This document shows positions 37,128-45,282 of a DNA stretch of 64,000 bases, in pieces (positions within the stretch are counted from its first letter, which is position 1; every line of letters begins with the position of its first letter). The notes below the pieces were generated by a model. It worked only from the letters and a program-made list of their open reading frames with translations. It made no database searches and was not told the DNA's origin. Origin of the DNA: Rhodococcus sp. IEGM 1381 (lineage in GTDB: Bacteria; Actinomycetota; Actinomycetes; Mycobacteriales; Mycobacteriaceae); the NCBI RefSeq assembly GCF_030056795.1, contig NZ_JASHKQ010000001.1:992001-1056000 (forward strand), read 5' to 3'. Both the position numbers and the translations under genes were made by a program.

Positions 37128-37474
37128 GCCATGACCTCCGTTGATTCTGCAGCGTTCAGTACCGTCGACAGTTGTTGCAGCGCAGAGGGAATTACCGAGT
37201 AGTAGACCCAGGTGCCGCGTCGTTCGCAGTCGAGTAGGCCGGCCTCGCGAAGCACCTTGAGGTGATGGGAGATGGTCGGTTGCGAGAGGTCGAATGCAGG
37301 GGAGATGTCGCACACGCACGCTTCGCCGCCGGCGTGACTGGCGACGAGACTGAGCATGCGTAGGCGCACGGGATCACCCAGTGCTTTGAACATGCGGGCG
37401 AGGTCTCCGGCCCAATCCGCGTTCAGGGGTTCGCGGATCAGCGGCGAGCAGCACTCCTGGTCTTGATTCGACAT
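37124..37474 (-). CDS. arsR: ArsR/SmtB-family arsenic-responsive repressor
   Basis: 116 aa winged-helix repressor. The recognition helix is in LSQPTISHHLKVLREAG. Cys pairs at 8-9 (ECC) and 53/55 (CVC) match the Corynebacterium-type arsenic site built from an N-terminal CC pair and a Cys in the DNA-binding domain, rather than the E. coli CVCDLC helix site alone. It represses the arsR-acr3-arsC-flavoprotein operon until As(III) binds. The ATG lies within its own operator and appears leaderless. Confidence 0.9.
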   Translation of the reverse strand: MSNQDQECCSPLIREPLNADWAGDLARMFKALGDPVRLRMLSLVASHAGGEACVCDISPAFDLSQPTISHHLKVLREAGLLDCERRGTWVYYSVIPSALQQLSTVLNAAESTEVMA

Positions 37475-37500
37475 GCGTCTATATTGACGCTCATCGAATC
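37465..37500. promoter_or_regulatory. ArsR operator, nested 36-bp dyad
   Basis: Outer arms GATTCGA (37465-37471) / TCGAATC (37494-37500) and inner arms GCGTC (37475-37479) / GACGC (37486-37490) share one centre. The arsR start codon (37472-37474) and the -10 lie within it. Confidence 0.7.
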
Positions 37501-37509
37501 AGTCGTCAA
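37481..37509 (-). promoter_or_regulatory. Leaderless ars promoter
   Basis: Minus strand -35 TTGACG (37504-37509), 17-bp spacer, -10 CAATAT (37481-37486). The predicted start coincides with the A of the arsR ATG at 37474. The -35 overlaps the 3' end of the upstream permease gene. Confidence 0.55.
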
Positions 37510-38759
37510 GTGGACAGTTGCCGAACCCGAAGAAGGCGGTAGGTGACACCGAGCACGACCACGACGGTTCCGACGACGATGGAGGTGGCAGGCAGTGTGG
37601 CAATCAGGACGACGCATCCGATACTGCCGACGATCTGCAGAACCTTGGGGTACCGCCGGTGCTGAGAGTCCTGGGTATAGGCGCTCACGTTGGCGACCAG
37701 GTAGTACAGAAGAACCCCGAACGACGAGAAGCCGATGGCATCACGCAGATCTACCACGAGTACCAGGACGCAGACGATCGCTGCCAGCACGATCTCGGCC
37801 CGGTGGGGGACCGAGTAACGAGGATGGACTGCGGTCAGATACGACGGCAGATCGTCGTGGCGAGCCATCGCCAGTGAGGTGCGTCCGATCCCGGCGATCA
37901 GTGCGAGCAATGCTCCCAGTGCGGCTAGGCCGGCGCCGATCCGCATGAGCGGAGACGCCCACGAATGTCCCGATGCCACCACGAGATCGACCAATGGGGC
38001 AGACGACGAGGCCAGGAGCTCGGGCCCGAGGACCGACAGCAGAGTCAACGCGATAACGGTGTAGACCAGCAGCGCGATACCGAGGGCGGAGACGATGGCG
38101 CGCGGAATGGTGCGCTTGGGTCGGATGACCTCCTCGCCGAGGGTGGCGATACGCGCGTAGCCCGCGAAGGCGAAGAACAGCAGCCCCGCCGACTGCAGAA
38201 TGCCGTACCACCCGTTCTCGGTGAACGAGCCGAGTTTGCCGACGGCGGGACCGGACGAGCCGGTGAGGCCGAGAACGACCCCGATGAGAAGCACGGCGAG
38301 TACCGCGGTGACCAGAACTTTGGTCAGCGACGCAGTGCGAGTGATGCCGAAGTAGTTCACCGTTGTCAGTAGCGCAACAGCAAGCACGGCAACGAGTTCG
38401 GTGTATCCCGCGGGTGCGACGTAGGCCGCGAACACCAGTGCCATCGCCGCCGAACTCGCAGTCTTGCCGATGACGAAGCTCCACCCGGCCAGGAAGCCGG
38501 GCCACTCGCCCAGTCGCTCACGACCGTAGATGTACGTGCCGCCCGACGTCGGGTACTGCGCGGCCAGCTGAGCCGACGAGGTGGCGTTGCAGAACGCCAC
38601 CACCGCGGCGATGGCAAGACCGATCAGCAGGCCCGCTCCCGCGACGGCCGACGCCGGGGCGAAGGACGCGAACACCCCGGCCCCGACCATCGAACCGACA
38701 CCGATGGCGATGGCGTCGAACAGTCCGAGGCGACGGGCCAAGGGCGCCGGGTCGGTCAT
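37506..38759 (-). CDS. APC-family amino acid permease
   Basis: 417 aa with about twelve membrane segments. The N-terminal IGVGSMVGAGVF is the APC helix-1 unwound substrate site, and YPTSGGTYIYGRERLG is the conserved helix-3 region. It imports or exchanges an amino acid or amine across the cytoplasmic membrane; the substrate cannot be assigned. ATG 38759 (MTDPAPL) is preferred to a TTG four codons earlier. Its 3' end runs into the ars promoter on the same strand. Confidence 0.85.
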   Translation of the reverse strand: MTDPAPLARRLGLFDAIAIGVGSMVGAGVFASFAPASAVAGAGLLIGLAIAAVVAFCNATSSAQLAAQYPTSGGTYIYGRERLGEWPGFLAGWSFVIGKTASSAAMALVFAAYVAPAGYTELVAVLAVALLTTVNYFGITRTASLTKVLVTAVLAVLLIGVVLGLTGSSGPAVGKLGSFTENGWYGILQSAGLLFFAFAGYARIATLGEEVIRPKRTIPRAIVSALGIALLVYTVIALTLLSVLGPELLASSSAPLVDLVVASGHSWASPLMRIGAGLAALGALLALIAGIGRTSLAMARHDDLPSYLTAVHPRYSVPHRAEIVLAAIVCVLVLVVDLRDAIGFSSFGVLLYYLVANVSAYTQDSQHRRYPKVLQIVGSIGCVVLIATLPATSIVVGTVVVVLGVTYRLLRVRQLST

Positions 38760-38810
38760 GCCGGACAACAATTCTCGATCACGGCGGCAACTGTAGGTGC
38801 TGCGATCGAT

Positions 38811-39908
38811 TCAGCGCAGTTCCTGGAACTCGGACAGCAGCGCGAAGGTGGACTCGCACAGTTCGGTCTGCGTCAGCAAGATGCCGATTGTCCCGTCCGG
38901 GTCGACGAAGAAGTCGGTGCCCTGCCCGCCGGACCAGCCGTACCGACCGAGGTGATCTCCTTCGGTGACGACCGAGACGCCGAATCCCCACCCCATTCCC
39001 GCCCAGAAGCCCGGGTAGAAACTCTCGTCGGTCTTGATCGACGCGGGCACCTGGTCATCTTTCATCAGCTCCAGGTGTTCGGTCGACACCGACGTCGCGA
39101 TCGCGCGAAGAAAGCGGTGAAAATCGGTCACCGTCGACACCAATTCGCCGTGACTCACCTCGACAGGGGGCGGTCCCGCGTAGGGCCCGCCTGCGGCGGG
39201 TTCGGTCTCGATCAACGACCCGACCTCGAACCGGTAAGCCGCCGTCAGGCGATGGCACCGGTCGGTCGGTACCCACAGTCCGGTGTCGAGCATGTCGAGT
39301 GGCTCGAACAGGTCGTCGCGGAGGTGATCCTGCAGAGACCGGCCGACGATGCGAGAGACGAGGATGCCGAGGATCGCGAAGCCGTGGTGGTAGCGCCACC
39401 CGGCACCGGGCTGAAAAGCCAGAGGGAGATCCGCCATGCGTGCCAACCACTCGTCCGCGCCGAGCGGAGACGGCGCGGGGCCGGCTTCGGTGTCGTTGTC
39501 CCTCATCGCCCGGGCCAGCGAGGTGTCTCCCATCTGAATTCCGTACCCACTGGTGTTGGTGAGCAAGTGCCGCAACGTGATCGGTCTGTCCTGAGGAACG
39601 GTGTCGTCGAGTGCAGCGTCGGGGCGGGTGAGCACGGGGCGGCGGGCGAGTTCGGGTAGCCAGGGCACGACGTCGTCGTCCAGCGTCAGTCGGCCCGCCT
39701 CCACGAGCCGCAGGGCGGCCACGCTGGTGACGATCTTGGTCATCGACTGAATCCGGACGATGGCGTCGGCCGACATCGGTGGACCGCCGACCGCCGATGA
39801 TCCGACCGCGATGGGTTCCGCATCAGGGCCACCCAGGAGCGCTACCGCCCCCGGCATCAGTCCGGCGTCGATGTGCCGGGTCAACAGTTCGCGCACGGTT
39901 CCGCTCAC
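38811..39908 (-). CDS. Beta-lactamase-fold serine hydrolase (class C/EstB type)
   Basis: 365 aa cytosolic serine hydrolase. The SxxK motif is SMTK (Ser55-Lys58). The Tyr motif is YHH in WRYHHGF, and the third motif is GWSGGQGT. Such proteins are usually esterases or peptidases rather than true beta-lactamases, and no signal peptide is present here. It lies 51 bp upstream of the APC permease on the same strand, so co-transcription is possible. Confidence 0.82.
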   Translation of the reverse strand: MSGTVRELLTRHIDAGLMPGAVALLGGPDAEPIAVGSSAVGGPPMSADAIVRIQSMTKIVTSVAALRLVEAGRLTLDDDVVPWLPELARRPVLTRPDAALDDTVPQDRPITLRHLLTNTSGYGIQMGDTSLARAMRDNDTEAGPAPSPLGADEWLARMADLPLAFQPGAGWRYHHGFAILGILVSRIVGRSLQDHLRDDLFEPLDMLDTGLWVPTDRCHRLTAAYRFEVGSLIETEPAAGGPYAGPPPVEVSHGELVSTVTDFHRFLRAIATSVSTEHLELMKDDQVPASIKTDESFYPGFWAGMGWGFGVSVVTEGDHLGRYGWSGGQGTDFFVDPDGTIGILLTQTELCESTFALLSEFQELR

Positions 39909-39950
39909 GGACTCATCGTGTCACCCGAGCGGTCCGGATTCCAACGATCG

Positions 39951-41267
39951 CTACTTCTCGTTCTGGTACACGTCCGGGATGCCGTCGTGGTTGTCGTCGC
40001 GCGTCTCTTCGATGTAGAAGTCCCGGTACGCCTTGTTGCGGGTTCGCAGAATGATCGAGGCGATGGTGGCCGCAATGATCGAACCGGTCAGCACAGCGAC
40101 TTTGACGTGATCGTCGCGCTGAGTTCCTTCGCCGAAAGCGAGGTCGCCGATCAGCAGCGACACGGTGAAGCCGATGCCCGCGAGCATTGCGACGCCGAAG
40201 ACGTCGAGCCATTTCAGTCCGGCATCCAGTGTCGCCCTGGTGAAACGGGATACGAGATACGTGGTGCCGAAGATGCCGATGGCCTTACCGATGACGAGGC
40301 CGGCGATGATGCCGATGGCGATCGGATCGGTGAGGGCACTGCGCAGACCGGAGAAGCCTCCGACTGTCACGCCGGCCGCGCAGAAGGCGAAGAGCGGCAC
40401 CGCGATTCCCGCGGAGATGGGCCGAATCTTGTGCTCGAAGTGTTCGGCGAGTCCGGGGCCCGCATCGGGGCCGCCGTTGGCCTTGCTCCGGATCACCGGG
40501 ACGGCGAAGCCGAGCAGAACGCCCGCGACGGTGGCGTGGACGCCCGACTCGTGCATGAGCACCCAGGTCACGACCGCCAGTGGGATCAGAATCCACCACG
40601 AGCGAATGCGCATCTGCACGGCGACGGCGAACAACGCCAGCGGAATCAACGTCAGACCGAGCGCGATGAAGTTGATGTCGTCGGTGTAGAAGATTGCGAT
40701 GACACTGACGGCCAGGAGGTCGTCGACCACGGCCAGAGTCAGCAGGAAGGTCCGCAACGCGGTCGGAAGATGCGTGCTTATCACCGCGAGAACGGCGACA
40801 GCGAACGCGATGTCGGTTGCGGTGGGAATGGCCCAGCCGAGGAGGGCTCCGTCCCCGGTACCAAGGTTGAACAGCACGAAAATGACTGCGGGAACTGCCA
40901 TTCCGCCGACGGCCGCGGCCACCGGCAATGCGGCGCGGGCCGGATCGCGCAGATCACCGGCAACGAATTCGCGTTTGAGTTCGAGTCCGACGACGAAGAA
41001 GAAGATGGCCAGCAGCCCGTCGGCGGCCCACGTCGACAGCGTCAGATCGAGATGCAGTGCCGAGGGTCCGACGCGGGTGCTCATCAGAGAGTCGTATGCC
41101 GCGGACCAGGGTGAGTTTGCCCAGATCAACGCGACCATCGTGGCGACGAGTAGCAGCGCGCCACCGACGGTCTCCTTGCGGAGAATTTGTGCGACGCGTT
41201 CGGCCTCGGACCAGGAGCCGCGGGAGAACAGCGGCAAACGCGTCTTGGAAGGTGGTGAATCTGTCAT
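39951..41267 (-). CDS. nhaA: Na+/H+ antiporter NhaA
   Basis: 438 aa antiporter with about twelve membrane segments that exports Na+ in exchange for H+. The ion-site aspartates are visible in TATDIAFA and the AVVDDLLAV pair. GLELKREF and the helix XI region are typical. ATG 41267 fits the normal N-terminus. The last 20 residues add [12 protein letters not shown], a DxNxDGxxD loop of the EF-hand/thrombospondin type-3 kind that is not part of the core NhaA fold and may bind Ca2+ on the cytoplasmic side (inferred). Confidence 0.92.
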   Translation of the reverse strand: MTDSPPSKTRLPLFSRGSWSEAERVAQILRKETVGGALLLVATMVALIWANSPWSAAYDSLMSTRVGPSALHLDLTLSTWAADGLLAIFFFVVGLELKREFVAGDLRDPARAALPVAAAVGGMAVPAVIFVLFNLGTGDGALLGWAIPTATDIAFAVAVLAVISTHLPTALRTFLLTLAVVDDLLAVSVIAIFYTDDINFIALGLTLIPLALFAVAVQMRIRSWWILIPLAVVTWVLMHESGVHATVAGVLLGFAVPVIRSKANGGPDAGPGLAEHFEHKIRPISAGIAVPLFAFCAAGVTVGGFSGLRSALTDPIAIGIIAGLVIGKAIGIFGTTYLVSRFTRATLDAGLKWLDVFGVAMLAGIGFTVSLLIGDLAFGEGTQRDDHVKVAVLTGSIIAATIASIILRTRNKAYRDFYIEETRDDNHDGIPDVYQNEK

Positions 41268-41401
41268 GGTGACAACGCCTTTCGGTAGCTTCGTCGCGCT
41301 GTGAGCCACCCGAAAATCAGTCAGTAGGCGCGCAGCACGAAGTTGTTGCCGACCAGACTTCCCGGCGCACCGTAGGCAACACTATCGCGAAAAGGTCCCT
41401 G

Positions 41402-41794
41402 TCACCGAACCGAGGGGATAAATCTGGCGAGCGCGCGCCAGCCGAGCAGCAGAACCGCGGTGGACAGGGTTGCCACGATGATGAACGACCCAGCTGTTCC
41501 TTGCCCGGTCACCGCACGCAGGACCATGCCCAGAGCGACCGTCATCACCCACACGACGATGCCCGTCGGGACGATGAGGAACGCGTCGAACTTGTTGCGG
41601 TACAGCGCGAACGTGACGATCCAGCCGATGGCCGCACCGACGACGAACGGCCAGGCGGTGTGGAAGAGGCCGGACAGCGCGGCGGCCTCGGCATGGCTGC
41701 GTCGGCCGATCGCGGCGAACAGCACGATCATCAGCAGGTCGAGGACGGCAGCAACTGCGGGAGTGCGAAACTTCACGCGCCCCACTGTAGACAC
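41402..41794 (-). CDS. DUF3054 membrane protein
   Basis: 130 aa with four membrane segments and the conserved-looking DLLMIVLFAAIGRRSH start followed by TAWPFVVGAAIGW. This fits DUF3054, a family of unknown function found in actinobacteria. It begins at GTG 41794; a later GTG is possible. It lies downstream of a strong terminator hairpin, so it probably has its own promoter in 41795-41800 or within the preceding repeats. Confidence 0.8.
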   Translation of the reverse strand: MSTVGRVKFRTPAVAAVLDLLMIVLFAAIGRRSHAEAAALSGLFHTAWPFVVGAAIGWIVTFALYRNKFDAFLIVPTGIVVWVMTVALGMVLRAVTGQGTAGSFIIVATLSTAVLLLGWRALARFIPSVR

Positions 41795-41800
41795 CTACGG

Positions 41801-41839
41801 CGAAAGGCCCGCACCGGCGAATGCGGTGCGGGCCTTTCG
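41801..41839. terminator. Strong terminator hairpin after the YceI gene
   Basis: Perfect 16-bp stem CGAAAGGCCCGCACCG (41801-41816) / CGGTGCGGGCCTTTCG (41824-41839) with a 7-nt loop. It lies downstream of the leftward YceI gene and upstream of the DUF3054 gene. It lacks a long T-tract, as is common in actinobacteria. Confidence 0.75.
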
Positions 41840-41855
41840 GTGGACCTCCCGGACT

Positions 41856-41906
41856 GGATCAATGCGGGTTTCAGTCGCTTGGACTGCAACAAAGCCGCAT
41901 TGATCC
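41856..41906. repeat. Nested 51-bp palindrome
   Basis: Outer arms GGATCAATGCGG (41856-41867) / CCGCATTGATCC (41895-41906) are perfect. Inner arms CAGTC (41872-41876) / GACTG (41882-41886) nest inside. It is next to, and separate from, the terminator hairpin. Confidence 0.7.
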
Positions 41907-41932
41907 GGCGGGGGAGAGCTGAAGCTGAAAAA

Positions 41933-42484
41933 TTACGCCTGCAGTCCGGCTTCGATTTCCAGGTTCAGCGTGATCTTGTCGCCGACGACTGCGCCGCCGC
42001 CTTCGAGGGGCATGTCGATGCTGATGCCGAAGTCCTTGCGGTTGATGACGGTGCTGGCCTCGAAGCCGGCGACCGGTCCGTTACCCATGCCGGCGTTGAC
42101 GCCGTTGAACTCGAGCTTCAGGTCGACGGAGTTGGTGACGCCGTGGAGGGTGAAGTCACCGGTGACGATGAAGTCTCCGCCGTCGGCCTTGACCGAGGTG
42201 GACTTGAACGTTGCGGTGGGGAACTTCTCGACCTCGAAGAAGTCGGCGGTCTTCAGGTGGCCGTCACGCTGGGCGTTGTCGGTCGTGATCGAGGTGACGT
42301 CGATCTCGGCGTCGACCGACGGGGTGCCGTCGGCGTCGACGGTGATGGTGCCGGTGAAGGCCTGGAAACGGCCGCGGACCTTGCTGACCACCAGGTGGCG
42401 GACGGTGAATCCGACGGTGGAGTGGGCTGCGTCGATGGCCCAGGTGCCTGCGGTGAGCTCGGGAAGTGCGATGGCGGTGGTCAT
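41933..42484 (-). CDS. YceI-family lipocalin-like protein
   Basis: 183 aa beta-barrel protein of the YceI family, which bind polyprenoid or other long-chain lipids. The N-terminal TWAIDAAHSTVGFTVRHL is the family signature, and GDFTLHGVTNSV and DFGISIDMPL follow. No signal peptide is present, so it is cytosolic, unlike the periplasmic E. coli protein. AGGAG lies 6 bp before the ATG. The upstream region has a CGGACC-GG-GGTCCG dyad and an AT-rich patch. Transcription ends at the 41801-41839 hairpin. Confidence 0.88.
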   Translation of the reverse strand: MTTAIALPELTAGTWAIDAAHSTVGFTVRHLVVSKVRGRFQAFTGTITVDADGTPSVDAEIDVTSITTDNAQRDGHLKTADFFEVEKFPTATFKSTSVKADGGDFIVTGDFTLHGVTNSVDLKLEFNGVNAGMGNGPVAGFEASTVINRKDFGISIDMPLEGGGAVVGDKITLNLEIEAGLQA

Positions 42485-42529
42485 GGTGACTCCTAGTGGG
42501 TTGAAGTTTCAATGCTCATAGTACACAAG

Positions 42530-42543
42530 CGGACCGGGGTCCG
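42530..42543. promoter_or_regulatory. Dyad in the YceI upstream region
   Basis: CGGACC-GG-GGTCCG, perfect 6-bp arms, 46-59 bp upstream of the YceI start and beside the AT-rich TATATA (42545-42550). It may be an operator. Confidence 0.35.
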
Positions 42544-42593
42544 TATATATTCCGTATGAACAAAAAGTGACGAACGCCACCGAGCCCCTGCGT

Positions 42594-43724
42594 TTATGCC
42601 GGCTCCGGATCGCCCTTCGCGTCCCGGATGTTCTCGGTGCGACGCAGCTCGGTGGTCTCCTGCTGTTCGAGTGCAATGTCGAATTCGAGATCGGCGTGCT
42701 GATGCTTGCGAAAGAGCATCAGAAAAACGACCCACCCGACGATGGCGACGAGGATGAAGCTGACCCCGCGGTAGACCAGTGCCGAGGCGACGGCCTGCGA
42801 CGCGGTGATCGATGCGGCGCTGGTCAAGAACGCGATGAGGGTGGCGTCGACGACAACCAGGCCGCCCGGCGCAAGTGGAACGGATCCGACGGCTTTGCCC
42901 GCCGCGAAGGCGATGAGCAAACCGGACAGTCGTGGATCTGCGCCGACGGCGAAGCACGCGAACGCCAGGCACGCCACGTCGCCGAGTCGATGTACGGCCG
43001 ACCACGACAGCGTCAGCGCTCCGTCGCGTTTGCCGAGCTGGACGGACTGAATCTGACCGATGATCTTGTCGATCCCCTCGGCCCCGGCGTCGAGTTCGTG
43101 GTTGCGGAACGCGTTGTAGCGACGCAGTCCCCAGCGCGCGATGGTTTTGATCGACTGGGGATGATTCGAGATGTAGCGGACGGCGACGACGATCGCGATG
43201 ACTCCGGCGATCGGCAGCACCACGGTGAACGTGTTGAACGAACTACCGACGACCAACCCTCCGGCCACCCCGAGGACGGCCAGTCCCGCTGCGGCGATTA
43301 CGCCGGAGATGGCCAACTGCCACGACGCCACCACCGGGCTCGCGCCCCAGCGACGGGTCTCGCGGTAGGTGAACGCCGTCGAGAAGACCTGCCCGGCGGG
43401 GAGCGTGAGCGCCATCGCGGTACTGCCGTAGATGACGGCCACGGACTTGCGCTGACGTACTTTCACGCCGCCTGCGTCGAGCAATTGTTTCTGCACCCGG
43501 CCGAACGCGCTCAGTGACACCGCTTGAGCGAGGACGCAGGCCGCCAGCCAACCCCAGTGGATTTCGCGGACGGCGGTCCAGGATTCGTGCAGCCGCGGCC
43601 ACAGGTAGATCGCCTCGCCCACCAGCAGTGCCACCAGGGCGATTCCGGCGATCCACTTGACCCACCGGAGCCGGTTTCGCGGACGCCGCACTGCGGGTCC
43701 GCGGGTGGAGCTGGGGTCGGGCAC
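42594..43724 (-). CDS. LPG-synthase-like flippase-domain membrane protein (UPF0104)
   Basis: 376 aa with about eight membrane segments and a short cytosolic C-terminus, of the lysylphosphatidylglycerol synthetase transmembrane family. YGSTAMALTLPAGQVFST and PLAPGGLVVVDATLIAFL are family-type motifs. It lacks the LPG synthase catalytic domain, so it may flip lipids or do another membrane task. It ends in a charged tail (ELRRTENIRDAKGDPEPA). It lies 10 bp downstream of the adenylate cyclase on the same strand. Confidence 0.8.
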   Translation of the reverse strand: MPDPSSTRGPAVRRPRNRLRWVKWIAGIALVALLVGEAIYLWPRLHESWTAVREIHWGWLAACVLAQAVSLSAFGRVQKQLLDAGGVKVRQRKSVAVIYGSTAMALTLPAGQVFSTAFTYRETRRWGASPVVASWQLAISGVIAAAGLAVLGVAGGLVVGSSFNTFTVVLPIAGVIAIVVAVRYISNHPQSIKTIARWGLRRYNAFRNHELDAGAEGIDKIIGQIQSVQLGKRDGALTLSWSAVHRLGDVACLAFACFAVGADPRLSGLLIAFAAGKAVGSVPLAPGGLVVVDATLIAFLTSAASITASQAVASALVYRGVSFILVAIVGWVVFLMLFRKHQHADLEFDIALEQQETTELRRTENIRDAKGDPEPA

Positions 43725-43733
43725 CTTGTCAGA

Positions 43734-45266
43734 CTAACTGTCGCCGGGTGTGACGTCGGGATACTCGATCGGCCAGGCCAGGTGTGTGGCCCGTCGTCGA
43801 CCACGCAGTTGAACCTGGTCTCCCAACTCCCACTGTTCCTGTTCCTCGTCGTCGGCGAAGTACAGGGCCGAGGTCGACGCCAGGACGCGTCCGGGACGCA
43901 GTTTCGCCAACTCGGTGAGTCGCGACGCCTCGTTGACCGGGTCTCCGATGACCGTGTACTCGAAGCGTTCCGACGCACCGATGTTGCCGGCGACGGCCAG
44001 CCCCGCGGAGACACCGATGCCGATGTCGAGGCCGGTGATCTCGTTCAGTGCGAATCGCAGTTCACGGGCGGCCGCGAGCGCGGCGGTGGGGGCGTCCGGG
44101 CGATCGAGTGGGGCTCCGAATATCGCCAGGGCCGCGTCGCCCATGAATTTGTTGACGAAGCCGTGATGACGTCCGACGACATCGACGACGACGCGGAAGA
44201 ACTCGTTGAGCAGCACCACGACCTCGCTCGGTGGGCGCTCGGAGGCCGTGGCGGTGGAGCCGACCATGTCCACGAACAGCACCGCCACGAATCGTGTTTC
44301 GCCGCCGAGTTCGGTTCCGAATTGCAACGCCCGACGCGCCACGTCCTCGCCGACGTGCTGGCCGAACAGCTCTCGCAGGACGCGTCGTTCCGCCGATTCC
44401 TCCATCATGCGGTTGAAGCCGACCTGCAAGCGCCCGATCTCGCTGCCGTCGAACACGTCGACCTCGACGTCGGTCTCGCCGCGCTGAACGCGTTCGATGG
44501 CGCTGTGCAGTTGGCTGATCGGGTCCGAGATCTGGCTCGCAGTGAGCATCGACAGTACGAATGCCTGCACGATGGCCAACACACTGAGCAGGATGATGGC
44601 GACGGCGAGCGCGTTGGGGGAGAACACCAGATCTGTGGTCAGCTGGGTGGCGCACAGCAGGATGATGCCGATGACGGGCATCAACGTTCCCAGTCCCCAC
44701 GTCATGGCCATGCGGGTACCGACGCCGGGCGTCATCGTGCGGTCGAAGCGGCCCTCGCTCAGAGCCAGTGCCGCGACCGGCCGCAGGATGCGCTCGCCGA
44801 GCATGTACGTGAATCCGAAGGTGACCGTCGCGGCCATTCCGACGGTGACGATGACCGCGATCGACAGCGATGGCATCTCTGCGATGGTCAGCAGCACGAA
44901 GATGATCCCGCCGATGATCCACAGAATCAGGTGCACGATCGCCTGACGCAACGGCGCGTGCAGCGTCGTCATCTGTTCCTTGCGGGTGGGCGGGCCACCG
45001 CGGAGCTGCCACCTGATGACCGAGCGCAGCAGTGTGTACGCGTAGATCAGGCTCACCACCAGGGCGACACCCAGATACGCACCGAAGATATACACGTTGC
45101 GGACGCGGTCGGCGACGATCGATTCCGATTCGGGGATGGGCAGGCCGTAGCGCACGAACGCGAACACGAGCACGGCCCCGAAGACATTGGCGATGAGCAT
45201 CGAGAGCATATAGAGCGGCCAGCGACTCTTCAGGGTGAGCGAGACCGCTCGGAAAGATGCCAGCAC
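43734..45266 (-). CDS. Membrane class III adenylate cyclase with HAMP domain
   Basis: 510 aa. Six N-terminal membrane helices (about 1-260) lead to a HAMP linker (about 260-310) and a class III cyclase catalytic domain (about 320-500), the layout of the M. tuberculosis Rv1318c-1320c and Rv3645 enzymes. The metal-site Asp of FVDMVGST is at 333. NKFMGDAALAIFG and EYTVIGDPVNEASRL supply the other substrate residues, so it looks active. It makes cAMP. The GTG start at 45266 is 16 bp from the divergent GTG of the AI-2E gene and appears leaderless. Confidence 0.88.
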   Translation of the reverse strand: MLASFRAVSLTLKSRWPLYMLSMLIANVFGAVLVFAFVRYGLPIPESESIVADRVRNVYIFGAYLGVALVVSLIYAYTLLRSVIRWQLRGGPPTRKEQMTTLHAPLRQAIVHLILWIIGGIIFVLLTIAEMPSLSIAVIVTVGMAATVTFGFTYMLGERILRPVAALALSEGRFDRTMTPGVGTRMAMTWGLGTLMPVIGIILLCATQLTTDLVFSPNALAVAIILLSVLAIVQAFVLSMLTASQISDPISQLHSAIERVQRGETDVEVDVFDGSEIGRLQVGFNRMMEESAERRVLRELFGQHVGEDVARRALQFGTELGGETRFVAVLFVDMVGSTATASERPPSEVVVLLNEFFRVVVDVVGRHHGFVNKFMGDAALAIFGAPLDRPDAPTAALAAARELRFALNEITGLDIGIGVSAGLAVAGNIGASERFEYTVIGDPVNEASRLTELAKLRPGRVLASTSALYFADDEEQEQWELGDQVQLRGRRRATHLAWPIEYPDVTPGDS

Positions 45267-45270
45267 AGGT

Positions 45271-45278
45271 TAAATTTA
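45271..45278. promoter_or_regulatory. Shared palindromic -10 for two divergent leaderless genes
   Basis: TAAATTTA. Read to the right, TAAATT (45271-45276) is 6 nt before the GTG at 45283. Read to the left, TAAATT (45273-45278) is 6 nt before the GTG at 45266. No ribosome binding sites or clear -35 boxes are seen. Confidence 0.55.
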
Positions 45279-45282
45279 GCGG

